From a virus, in IMG/VR virus record IMGVR_UViG_3300032309_000155, positions 1 to 24,632 of that record: a DNA stretch of 24,632 bases, one strand, 5' to 3'. The position numbers and the translations under genes are program-made. A model generated the notes under the pieces. The model searched no databases. It had not been told where the DNA came from and saw only the letters and a list, made by a program, of their open reading frames with translations. This document shows, piece by piece, positions 15,115 through 22,534 of this stretch (positions are counted from its first letter, which is position 1; each line of letters opens with the position of its first letter).

Positions 15115-17336
15115 TGCCATTCGCACTAACTAGTGATCCATCCCAATCGGAAATTTCCGATGCCATCAATTATTTGTTGGCTAACTTTGGTCCCAACTTA
15201 TCTGCCGATCCTAATAATGGCCAGATCAGTGGTCCATCGGGTGTGGTTATTGCTTATTTGTATCAGTATATTGCTGTCAAATATGCGGATAGTTTTGATG
15301 GCACTTTGAACTTTAGTAACAGTCCAACAAATCGTTTGTATTATGGATTGAGAAACACAAACAGCTCTGTAGAGTCAACCAATCCAGCGGATTACATTTG
15401 GTTTTTGGCTGCAGGTGGATTTAGCACAACTAAGTTTTTGTTTTATCAAACCAATGGTGGCCGACAGATTAATTTCTTTGTTGGCACTGCTGCTCCTAAT
15501 TCTACTTATTTGCAAGAAACAGGTTCTTCAATTGATCTAGATGTGGTGACTACCACTACGGCATATAACACTGCCGCACCATCTATTTATTATTGGACAT
15601 CTAACTCCACACCACCCGCTCGTCCTAGTACCACATCGACTTATACATGGGCAACAGGGGCTTACACGGCTCCTGTTGGCTGGGCGACTACACCTCCAAC
15701 AAATACAACGCCTGGTAGCTTCTTGTGGGCTATTACAATTCCTTTAGTAGTTAATGCAAATACAGTAACTTCTGTTTTGGATTGGACAAATGTTGCTTAT
15801 CCAATTTATGCGTTTTCATCTAATGGCGCAACAGGAACAACAGGTGGAAGTGGTATTAGTGCGTTAACTGCTTATTTACAGTTAAATCAATCTTCTGCGC
15901 CTCCTGCAACACCTGCTAACACAATAGGTCCTACTGCACCAGTTGGATGGTCATTAGTTGCACCAACCCCTGTAACTGTTGGTGATGTTGTTTGGTATAG
16001 CTTTGGCCGATATAACTCTAGTGCTGCCACATTAGATGGCGTTCCTTCTGGACAAACTGCATGGGGTACACCCGTTGCAGCTTCCATATTTCAAGACATT
16101 CGCTCTGATAACTGGAATGGTTCAACACCACCAACATATGGATCGCCTGGCACTTATGGAACTCAAGGTTATTACATAAGCAGAACAACAGGTAACGTCT
16201 ATTTCAATAATGGTGTTTTTAGAGCTGATATTACTACTAATGGTGATGCTAAATTTTTAGGTGACAATCCAACATCTGCAACTATTCCTATTTACGATAG
16301 TTTTTACCTTATTGATTATTCGGCATTAGGTGATGGAGCTACCAATGCAACACTAGGAAATGTAAGGGCAGGTTTACTTGGCACAGCAACTTCAACAGGT
16401 AGCATTTGGAATGCTGGTGTTATTGGGTATGCAAGTAATGCATCTGGAGTTGTAGGTAGTGTAGGAATTGGCGTTGTTGGCTCTGGTCGAGACATTGGCG
16501 GTTTTTTTGCCTCATACACAAATGCTGGAATAGGACTTATTTGTACTACGTCCTCATCAGCTTATGTTGCATTTAATATTCAACAAGGTAAATTTAATTG
16601 GGGCGCATATTCGATAGCTCAACCAACTGGATCTACAACTACATTTTTACGAAATGATGGTCAATGGGTAACTCCAGCAGGCGGTGGAACAGTTACTAGC
16701 GTTAGCGGTACAGGTTCAGTATCGGGTATAAGTTTGTCAGGTACTGTTACAACTTCAGGCAACTTAACTTTGGGTGGCACTCTTTCTGTCACTCAATCAG
16801 ATTTAATAGCTTCTGCGCCATCTAGTGCTTATTATTTAAGCGGTAGTGGTTGGAGTTCTGTTAGTCCAATCATGACAACGGCAACTGCTAATAGTGGAAC
16901 TGCAACTGTTTCATCAAATACTTTAAACATTCTTGGTTCATCTGCTACGGGTATTGTTGGTGCGTATGTTGGCACATCAGGCGCAGGAAATACAATAACT
17001 ATTGAAGTTCAAACAACTAGCCCATCTGATATACGTTTAAAAGAAGAAATAACGAATATTAATTTAGGCTTGGCATTTGTTAATAAACTACGTCCCGTTT
17101 CATATAAGTTAAAAGCAGACCCAAAGCATCAAAAAGGTTATGGGTTTATTGCCGATGAAGTAGAAAAACTTATTGAAAGTGGTTCTTCATTAGTTTATGA
17201 AGAGCCAGATTGGAAAGTTGGTGATGAAATTGGTTTTAAAACCATTCATTACCCGTCTTATATTGCTGTTTTAACTAAAGCAATTCAGGAACTATCAACA
17301 GAAGTTGAGGCGTTAAAAGCGCAACTAAAGGTATAA
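15114..17336 (+). CDS. Second tail fibre with C-terminal S74 intramolecular chaperone (autoprocessing)
   Basis: A 740-residue fibre. The N-terminal domain (1-150) contains SEISDAINYLLANFGP and SGVVIAYLYQYIAVKYADSF, a module I know from other phage fibres. Two Trp/Pro domains follow (155-234 and 252-329), with a short collagen-like remnant between them. Then come FNNGVFRADITTNGDAKF (about 365-382), a Gly/Ala-rich part (about 395-490) that may bind receptor, FLRNDGQWVTPAGGG and the GTVTSVSGTG module (525-559). The C-terminus is a Peptidase_S74 chaperone: SDIRLKEEI, LRPVSYKL, GYGFIADEV and a final coiled coil (LSTEVEALKAQLKV). Ser638 and Lys643 match the Ser/Lys dyad spacing of endosialidase-type chaperones, so cleavage before Ser638 would release 103 residues after trimer folding. 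No lyase or hydrolase motif is recognised. Confidence 0.85.
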   Translation: MPFALTSDPSQSEISDAINYLLANFGPNLSADPNNGQISGPSGVVIAYLYQYIAVKYADSFDGTLNFSNSPTNRLYYGLRNTNSSVESTNPADYIWFLAAGGFSTTKFLFYQTNGGRQINFFVGTAAPNSTYLQETGSSIDLDVVTTTTAYNTAAPSIYYWTSNSTPPARPSTTSTYTWATGAYTAPVGWATTPPTNTTPGSFLWAITIPLVVNANTVTSVLDWTNVAYPIYAFSSNGATGTTGGSGISALTAYLQLNQSSAPPATPANTIGPTAPVGWSLVAPTPVTVGDVVWYSFGRYNSSAATLDGVPSGQTAWGTPVAASIFQDIRSDNWNGSTPPTYGSPGTYGTQGYYISRTTGNVYFNNGVFRADITTNGDAKFLGDNPTSATIPIYDSFYLIDYSALGDGATNATLGNVRAGLLGTATSTGSIWNAGVIGYASNASGVVGSVGIGVVGSGRDIGGFFASYTNAGIGLICTTSSSAYVAFNIQQGKFNWGAYSIAQPTGSTTTFLRNDGQWVTPAGGGTVTSVSGTGSVSGISLSGTVTTSGNLTLGGTLSVTQSDLIASAPSSAYYLSGSGWSSVSPIMTTATANSGTATVSSNTLNILGSSATGIVGAYVGTSGAGNTITIEVQTTSPSDIRLKEEITNINLGLAFVNKLRPVSYKLKADPKHQKGYGFIADEVEKLIESGSSLVYEEPDWKVGDEIGFKTIHYPSYIAVLTKAIQELSTEVEALKAQLKV
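15576..15815 (+). repeat. Trp/Pro domain, copy 1 in fibre 2
   Basis: This encodes residues 155-234. Pattern: aromatic start (APSIYYW), PPARP, TAPVGWATTPPTNTTPG, FLWAITI strand, LDW. It is followed at 15822-15854 by NGATGTTGGSG, a short collagen-like remnant in the same position as the long collagen stretch in fibre 1. Confidence 0.55.
15867..16100 (+). repeat. Trp/Pro domain, copy 2 in fibre 2
   Basis: This encodes residues 252-329. Pattern: TAYLQLNQSSAPPATPAN, TAPVGWSLVAPTPVTVGD, VVWYSFG strand, TAWGTPV end. It has the same order of PxTP, PxGW, PxxxxxGxxxW elements as the copies at 8148-8363 and 15576-15815. Confidence 0.55.
16686..16790 (+). repeat. GTVTSV linker module, copy in fibre 2
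   Basis: This encodes residues 525-559, starting GTVTSVSGTGSVSGISLSG. It is nearly identical in protein to 8793-8897 in fibre 1 (30 of 35 residues), but most of the shared residues use different synonymous codons. Confidence 0.75.
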
Positions 17337-17338
17337 AT

Positions 17339-17695
17339 ATGGGTGGTTTTTCAGCACAATTACAGTCCCCTCAGTCTTCTGCCCCTGCGGGTAAGGGTGC
17401 GGGAATGTCTGCCATGCAAATGGGTCAAAACCCAATTGAGACTCCTCCTATGGAGCAAATGATGAAAATGCAGGAACTCCAAATGGAGCAACCTAATTTT
17501 CCTCAAGGCAACCAAATGGCCCAAGACAATATGGGACCGCCTTTAGGTGGATTGATGGGTGGTAAGGTAACTATGCCAAATCAAGGTGGACAACCTCAAT
17601 TAGGTATGCCTAATGCCTATTCAAATACAGTCAGTCCATGGGATAATTCAAGTAATCAGCCAAAGCAAGGCTCGGCTAAAGGTAAAGGAGCTTAA
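17339..17695 (+). CDS. Met/Gln/Pro/Gly-rich low-complexity protein, function unknown
   Basis: A 118-residue protein, starting two bases after the fibre stop. Composition is extreme: 14 Met and 17 Gln, with many Pro, Gly and Asn (for example MEQMMKMQELQMEQPNFPQG). It has no hydrophobic segment and few charges until a basic Gly/Lys end (KQGSAKGKGA). It is probably disordered. I do not recognise a family. The place between the fibre and probable ejection genes suggests a virion or assembly component. The next ATG lies two bases after its stop, with a shared AAAGGAG site inside this gene's 3' end. Confidence 0.6.
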   Translation: MGGFSAQLQSPQSSAPAGKGAGMSAMQMGQNPIETPPMEQMMKMQELQMEQPNFPQGNQMAQDNMGPPLGGLMGGKVTMPNQGGQPQLGMPNAYSNTVSPWDNSSNQPKQGSAKGKGA

Positions 17696-17697
17696 TC

Positions 17698-18402
17698 ATG
17701 GGATTCGGAAAAGGCAGCGGTACTACATCAGTACAAATGACTCCAGAGCAAACGGAGTTACTAAAAGCACAAACAGGTGCGCTCAAAGAAACTTTTCTGC
17801 CAGCATATAAAGAAACTATTGGCGGGGCCCAAGAGCGATTAGGTTTATCACAACCTTATGTAAATGAAGCGGCTAAAGCGGCATATGCACAAGCTGGCGA
17901 TGTTTCCAAAATGGGTGTCAAAGCTGGTGCTGAAGCATATGGTTCTGGTTTAAGTCAATTAGGAAAGTTATTTGATCCTAATTATGAGCAAAATCAAATC
18001 CAAGCCGCTTTGCAAACAGGTCGTGAAGCTGCCCGTGAATCTCAGGCAGGTCAAAATGCCATGTATGGAGCTGCAGGTGGATTAGGTTCTTCACGCATGG
18101 CTTTGGCTGATCGCAATTTGTCCTCTTTAAATGCTCAACGACAAGCTACTGCGGCTGCTGGCGCACAGGCTCAAGTTCAACAAAATCGCATGGCTGCCGC
18201 AAATTCTATGTTGGGTGCGGGTCAGAATTTGGCTAATCTTGGTCTTGGTGCTGCTACTCAACAAATAACAAGTGCTAGTGCGCCTATGGATGCTTATGCT
18301 AAATATGCGTCTATTATTTATGGCACACCTCAAGCTTCTACAACCGCTAATTTTGCTGGCACACAAGGTCAAAAGACTTCCAGCAAAGGTTTTGGTTTTT
18401 AA
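17698..18402 (+). CDS. Putative internal virion (DNA ejection) protein, Ala/Gln-rich
   Basis: A 234-residue protein with an Ala-, Gln- and Gly-rich helical body (AYAQAGDVSKMGVKAGAEAY, QRQATAAAGAQAQVQQNRMA). It resembles ~200-270-residue proteins in the ejection region of many podoviruses and prophages. Such proteins share a central GGLGSSRMALADRNLSSL-type motif (seen at about 121-138) and an end with ASIIYGTPQAST, NFAGTQG and a Gly/Phe tail (here KGFGF). Comparable P22 proteins (gp7, gp16, gp20) are Ala-rich, packed in the head and injected with DNA. No enzymatic motif is present. The ejection role is inferred from composition, position after the tail genes and the recalled motif. Confidence 0.65.
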   Translation: MGFGKGSGTTSVQMTPEQTELLKAQTGALKETFLPAYKETIGGAQERLGLSQPYVNEAAKAAYAQAGDVSKMGVKAGAEAYGSGLSQLGKLFDPNYEQNQIQAALQTGREAARESQAGQNAMYGAAGGLGSSRMALADRNLSSLNAQRQATAAAGAQAQVQQNRMAAANSMLGAGQNLANLGLGAATQQITSASAPMDAYAKYASIIYGTPQASTTANFAGTQGQKTSSKGFGF

Positions 18403-18411
18403 GGAAATATC

Positions 18412-18966
18412 ATGGCAACAGATGTACCTTTCGGACTTAGTTTTGGCAATCCTTCTAAATACATTGGGTCAAATCCTGGCTTGGCCGAGGCTGGCAAAGC
18501 ACTAAAAACAGGTGCTGCTATTTTTGGTTTACAACAAACAGGTATTATTGGTGTATTAGATAAAATGGGAATTAAGCCAAATTCATCTGGTGGATTTTCA
18601 TATAACAATTCTGCCACACCTTCTGGTGCTGTTCCTCCTACTAATGCTGTAATACAACCTGTAATGCCTAATGCCAATGTTCCAATGGCTAATGCTCCAA
18701 CACCTGCCATTGCTACACCTGTTTATGACAATGCGCCTATGTTAACAAAACCTCCTGCCAACATTGGTTTTGATGTTCTTGATGGAAAATACAATGGTGC
18801 TGATATTTCATTTGTAAACCCACAAGCACAAAGAGATTCATTGGTTTTGCCCCAACAAACTGGATACAACACAATGTTGGCAACTGGTAATGAGTATCAG
18901 CAAATGCCAGGTTATGGCAAACTAGCTAAAGCCATGCAAGGTATGGCTGGCGGAATGATGGGATAA
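18412..18966 (+). CDS. Hypothetical protein in ejection-protein region
   Basis: A 184-residue protein, not recognised. The N-terminus has FGLSFGNPSKYIGSNPGLAE, followed by a mildly hydrophobic stretch (TGAAIFGLQQTGIIGVLDKM, about 35-53). The middle (about 60-110) is rich in Pro, Asn and Ala and looks disordered (VPPTNAVIQPVMPNANVPMA). The C-terminal part is Met/Gly-rich (AKAMQGMAGGMMG). It starts nine bases after the previous stop with AAGGA. The Met/Gly tail recalls the composition of the product encoded at 17339. A minor or internal virion protein is the most economical guess. Confidence 0.55.
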   Translation: MATDVPFGLSFGNPSKYIGSNPGLAEAGKALKTGAAIFGLQQTGIIGVLDKMGIKPNSSGGFSYNNSATPSGAVPPTNAVIQPVMPNANVPMANAPTPAIATPVYDNAPMLTKPPANIGFDVLDGKYNGADISFVNPQAQRDSLVLPQQTGYNTMLATGNEYQQMPGYGKLAKAMQGMAGGMMG

Positions 18967-18975
18967 GGAACAATC

Positions 18976-20565
18976 ATGGCAGAAACTATTGAAAAAAAAG
19001 CCCCTGTAGTTACTGAAAGCTCTTCAGTTACGATTTATCCAAGTGCTTTGCAAGATGCTGCCGCCATTAAAGATTCGGCTAATGCTGCTTTAGCTAATCG
19101 TGATCCTAAAGCTTTGATTAATGTTGCCCAGCAAATTGGTCTTAATACTCCACAAGGTAACGCTGCTCTTAAAACTGCTCAAGAAATGCAAGAGCGATCT
19201 AACAATTTTTCACAAATTGTTGCGCCTATTAATAACGCAAAAACTGATGGTGAACGTAATCTTGCTGCCGCCAAAGCTTTGCGTAATGTAAGCCAAGAAC
19301 CTTTGTATGGTCAGGCACTTATTGCTTTTATGATGGGGCAAAAAGATACTGCCTTTAATTTAGCCACTGGTGGTGCGTTGAAGACTACTACTGAATACGC
19401 CAAAGACAATGGCAATATTATTCAAGTAACTGTTAATGCTCTTGGCCAACCACAAGCGTACTTTGATGTTGAACAAAAACGCACTCTTACTCCTGAAGAA
19501 TATTCCAAGCGTGGCGGTAGCACTTCTGACATTGATAAAACTTTTGCTATCAGAAGTGCAGAAGAAAATCGTACACGTTATAACTCTGCGTTTCAAAACG
19601 AAAGAATAGGAGTAAACAAATGGCCACAAGTTTATTCGGGCCTTGCACCAAAATTAGAATTCTTAGATAAATTTTACAGAACAGCAAAAACTGATCTTGC
19701 TCCTGATGAATATGCAAAATTAGTTGGTGCTATTAATCAAAGTGTTGGTCAATCAAGCACTAAAGCTAATAGCTCAACTTATTTCAATCAAATCAACGAT
19801 AGTAAAAACAAGAAAGAATCAATTAAAGTTGATGCAGGTCTTGCTGCTAAATTGCGTATTCCTGCTCAATTAATTGGAACTGAATTTACTGTTGATGGAA
19901 ACTATCTTGTTTCTAAAAGCAATGGAAGTTCATATGATTATGGTTTGTTAAAACAACAAACTGATTCTGCCAATCTTTCTTCTGAGGCCACACAAAATAG
20001 CCAATCAACATTAGATAGCATTGTTACTTCTAAGAAGTTTCAAGATTCTATTGCAGGTAAATCTCCTCAAGAAAAAGCTAGGTTGATTCAGGAAATGAAA
20101 ACTGCCATCCAATTTGGCAACGAGGTGGGTTCTGAGTTAAATAAAGCTGTTGATCAATACGGCAAACCAACATTTATTTCTTTGCCAACTGCTGCATCAT
20201 TTACTGATACGCAAGCACAAGCAATGGTACAACTTGCTCAACATAAGCAAAACGCAGAACAGATTGCGGCTTATAGAGATCACTTTGATAAAAATGCCAA
20301 GCATTACGATGACACAAAGACTTTGCCAGTGCCTGGTGCAATTGGTGCAGCATACACTTCTAAACCTATCTTTAATGAGATTCGTGATCGTTGGTCTAAT
20401 GAAATTGGCAAGATTATGGAAGGTGAATATGTTGCTCGCTCTACAAAACAACAATCTGCTACAAAACCAAAACCTCAAGGTCAATCTACGGCTCCTGTAG
20501 CACCACCGACAAGCAACAAACCACCTTCTCTGTCAGAACTTAGAAGACAAGCTGGAGGTAAATGA
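18976..20565 (+). CDS. Hypothetical large protein, probable internal virion / ejection protein
   Basis: A 529-residue protein that I cannot assign to a named family. It is mostly soluble and helical, rich in Ala, Gln, Lys and Ser (LQDAAAIKDSANAALANRDP, ALIAFMMGQKDTAFNLATGG), with a central acidic/basic mix and a disordered Pro/Gln-rich end (about 490-520) before the basic SLSELRRQAGGK. No signal peptide, transmembrane segment, or lysozyme or transglycosylase motif is visible. Its size and place, second of two ~525-residue proteins' genes between tail and lysis genes, match the large ejection proteins of P22- and T7-like phages. Its stop overlaps the next gene. Confidence 0.58.
   Translation: MAETIEKKAPVVTESSSVTIYPSALQDAAAIKDSANAALANRDPKALINVAQQIGLNTPQGNAALKTAQEMQERSNNFSQIVAPINNAKTDGERNLAAAKALRNVSQEPLYGQALIAFMMGQKDTAFNLATGGALKTTTEYAKDNGNIIQVTVNALGQPQAYFDVEQKRTLTPEEYSKRGGSTSDIDKTFAIRSAEENRTRYNSAFQNERIGVNKWPQVYSGLAPKLEFLDKFYRTAKTDLAPDEYAKLVGAINQSVGQSSTKANSSTYFNQINDSKNKKESIKVDAGLAAKLRIPAQLIGTEFTVDGNYLVSKSNGSSYDYGLLKQQTDSANLSSEATQNSQSTLDSIVTSKKFQDSIAGKSPQEKARLIQEMKTAIQFGNEVGSELNKAVDQYGKPTFISLPTAASFTDTQAQAMVQLAQHKQNAEQIAAYRDHFDKNAKHYDDTKTLPVPGAIGAAYTSKPIFNEIRDRWSNEIGKIMEGEYVARSTKQQSATKPKPQGQSTAPVAPPTSNKPPSLSELRRQAGGK
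20554..20558 (+). promoter_or_regulatory. Ribosome-binding site deciding the start at 20565
   Basis: GGAGG at 20554-20558 precedes two adjacent ATGs. It is only 3 bases from the ATG at 20562 but 6 bases from the ATG at 20565, so the second (protein start MAKFDEEKF) is the better choice. Confidence 0.6.
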
Positions 20566-22142
20566 TGGCTAAATTTGATGAAGAAAAATTTCGAGCTTTA
20601 GCAAAAGCTGCTGGCTATGGTGATGCTGAAATTGAAGCAGAAATAAAGTTAGAGAAAGCCCCCTCTGGTGCTGCTGTGCCAAACATTGTTCCTATTGCTG
20701 ATGGTAGAGAAACAACTGCTGCTTTTGAAAAAGAAGCACAAGCAAAAGGTACAGAACTTATAGAATCTGCAAAACAAGAAAAACAAAAAACTTTAGAAGA
20801 ACCACCTTTTGATTTTGCAAAAGCCATTAATACACCTGTTGGATATGTAACAGGGGCCGCTGCTCTTGCCGCCCTTACTGCTGGTGCTGGATATGCTTTT
20901 GGTAAAGCAAAATCAGGACTTAGCGGTATTAATCAACGCAAAATTGGTCAACAACCAATAGATAGAACAATTGATATCCCTATGGATACAATTGAAAAAA
21001 GAAACATGAGCCCGTTTGCTCAACAGTTTGAAACAACTTATGGTGTGCCTTTAGCTGATGCTGAAAGGTTAACGGGTGGTCCAATTACCAATCCTAAAGA
21101 TGCTGCAATTATTGGTGGAGCATTAAAGAATCAAGGTGGGATTTCTGTAAACAATCCTTATCAAATAAGTCCATATACACAAGCACCTGCACCTGTTGCA
21201 CCTATTGCGCCTACTGCACCTGCTATGCCACAAGCAAATGCACCTGTTGCGCCTACTGATCCATTTGCCCCTAGACCTAATCCATACATAACACCTAGCG
21301 TTCAAGAAAGTGTAGCAACTGGTAATACTTCTCAAGCGGTTCAAACTGTTGTCGCTAAAGAACTTGATAAAGCTACTGGTGTTGCGCCTACATTGGCAAC
21401 ATTTAATCGTGATGCAAATGGCAATATTCAATATCCAAAAGGTATGAGTGATGCTGCTAGAAAAGGTGCTGAAGCATTTGCTCAACAGTATCCTGACAAT
21501 GCTAAAGCTTTGGCCGCTGAAGGTCGCTTTGGTATTTTGGGTGCTGGCTCTGGCGATAACAACCTGTTTAATTCTTACGGCTCTGACATGATGAAGAGAA
21601 TCCGTGATGAAGTAAACCAAGGTCAAATGGTTGGACCATATGGAAATTATGAAGGCAAAGTAAATCCTGCCATCAAAGCTATTTCTCCTGAGACTCCTTT
21701 GGGCAAAGAGCTTGCTGATTTAAGAGCATCACAAACTGGTGGCAATTATGGCCAGCTTGGAACACCTGCAAGTATTGGTGGCAAAAAAGGTGGATTACTT
21801 ACTGGTGCAAATACAGTAACCAAAGCAATTAAAGCGGGTGGTCCTGCTATGCTTTTGATGGGTATTGCTGATGCTGCTAAAGCTGCTGAACAAGGCAGAT
21901 ATGGTGAAGCTACAATTCGTAGTGCTGATGTAGCTACAGACTATATGCCTATGATTTCACAATTGAAACAAGGTTTGTCTCCTAGAGAAGCTGTCGCACC
22001 TGGCGTGTCGCAACAAACAATTGAAAGCTCTGCATTGCTTGGTAGCCCTTATGCCCAAACTGAATGGGCTAAGAAACAAAGATTAAAAGAGAAAGCTGGT
22101 GCTGGTCGTGGCATTGCTCCTCCTTCTGCTTACATGAGATAA
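20565..22142 (+). CDS. Probable internal virion / ejection protein with hydrophobic segments
   Basis: A 525-residue protein, not assigned to a named family. The N-terminus is charged and helical (MAKFDEEKFRALAKAAGYGD). A hydrophobic Gly/Ala segment follows (PVGYVTGAAALAALTAGAGY, about 91-110) that could insert into a membrane. A Pro/Ala linker (about 207-245, repeats of PVAP/PIAP/TAP) and a globular part (about 270-400) come next. A second hydrophobic segment (GGPAMLLMGIADAAKAAEQG) precedes a region with helices and a basic end (KKQRLKEKAGAGRG). Membrane-active ejection proteins that form a channel during DNA entry have such segments, and the position between tail and lysis genes fits. No catalytic site is visible. 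ATG 20562, one codon earlier, is the alternative start; the TGA of the previous gene overlaps. Confidence 0.58.
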   Translation: MAKFDEEKFRALAKAAGYGDAEIEAEIKLEKAPSGAAVPNIVPIADGRETTAAFEKEAQAKGTELIESAKQEKQKTLEEPPFDFAKAINTPVGYVTGAAALAALTAGAGYAFGKAKSGLSGINQRKIGQQPIDRTIDIPMDTIEKRNMSPFAQQFETTYGVPLADAERLTGGPITNPKDAAIIGGALKNQGGISVNNPYQISPYTQAPAPVAPIAPTAPAMPQANAPVAPTDPFAPRPNPYITPSVQESVATGNTSQAVQTVVAKELDKATGVAPTLATFNRDANGNIQYPKGMSDAARKGAEAFAQQYPDNAKALAAEGRFGILGAGSGDNNLFNSYGSDMMKRIRDEVNQGQMVGPYGNYEGKVNPAIKAISPETPLGKELADLRASQTGGNYGQLGTPASIGGKKGGLLTGANTVTKAIKAGGPAMLLMGIADAAKAAEQGRYGEATIRSADVATDYMPMISQLKQGLSPREAVAPGVSQQTIESSALLGSPYAQTEWAKKQRLKEKAGAGRGIAPPSAYMR

Positions 22143-22145
22143 ATC

Positions 22146-22373
22146 ATGGATGAAAAAGTCACCCACGAACAAATCTACGAAAGACTGCTTGCAGTTGAAG
22201 CCAAGGTAGATGCTATAGACAAAAACACAAAAGGTCTTGTGGACGCTATAAACGCCCTTGATGGGGCTTTTAGAGTGCTTGGATGGGTGGCCTCTGCAGC
22301 CAAACCAATTCTTTGGGTGGGTGGGTTGATCATGGCCGCTGGCGCAGTGTGGCAAACTTTAACTAAGAAATAA
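22146..22373 (+). CDS. Small membrane protein, coiled coil plus one transmembrane segment
   Basis: A 75-residue protein. Residues 1-37 are hydrophilic and heptad-like (EQIYERLLAVEAKVDAIDKN), a probable short coiled coil. Residues about 43-70 are hydrophobic (VLGWVASAAKPILWVGGLIM, then AAGAVWQTL), followed by TKK. This architecture resembles XhlA-type haemolysin-like or accessory holin proteins, with the N-terminus in the cytoplasm and a C-terminal membrane hairpin or helix. It is the first gene after the ejection block and may open the lysis region, though the basic-protein genes separate it from the other holin candidates. A virion-associated membrane protein is also possible. Confidence 0.6.
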   Translation: MDEKVTHEQIYERLLAVEAKVDAIDKNTKGLVDAINALDGAFRVLGWVASAAKPILWVGGLIMAAGAVWQTLTKK

Positions 22374-22384
22374 TTGGAGGTCTT

Positions 22385-22534
22385 ATGAAAGCTGGTTTAT
22401 ACGCAAATATTCATGCCAAGAGAGAACGCATCAAAGAAGGTTCAAAAGAAAAGATGCGCAAGCCTGGCACTAAGGGCGCACCTACTGCCAAAGCATTTAA
22501 AGAGTCTGCTAAGACTGCCAAAAAGGGTAAGTAA
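22385..22534 (+). CDS. Very basic 49-residue conserved phage protein
   Basis: A short ORF with a strong TTGGAGG site. The protein has 13 Lys and 3 Arg against 4 acidic residues. The motifs GLYANIHAKRERIKEGS and EKMRKPGTKGAPTAKAFKES, then AKTAKKGK, match a pattern I recall from many unrelated phages (GLYANIxAKRxRIxxGSxEKMRxPGSxGAPTxxxF). That supports it as a real, conserved gene. Its function is unknown. The charge suggests nucleic acid or anionic surface binding. The stop overlaps the next start (TAATG), pairing it with another basic protein. Confidence 0.75.
   Translation: MKAGLYANIHAKRERIKEGSKEKMRKPGTKGAPTAKAFKESAKTAKKGK

Noticed and set aside
8073-17336. Diversity-generating retroelement targeting the fibres
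   Set aside because: No reverse transcriptase gene, no template/variable repeat pair and no C-type lectin end was seen in the window. The duplicated fibre modules differ mainly at synonymous positions, not by adenine-directed changes.
20562-20564. ATG at 20562 as start of the 525-residue protein
   Set aside because: It is only three bases from GGAGG; the next ATG at 20565 has normal spacing.
21123-21626. 167-residue minus-strand open frame
   Set aside because: It lies antisense inside a probable ejection gene, is rich in Cys, Arg and Ser in shadow-like fashion, and has no ribosome-binding site.
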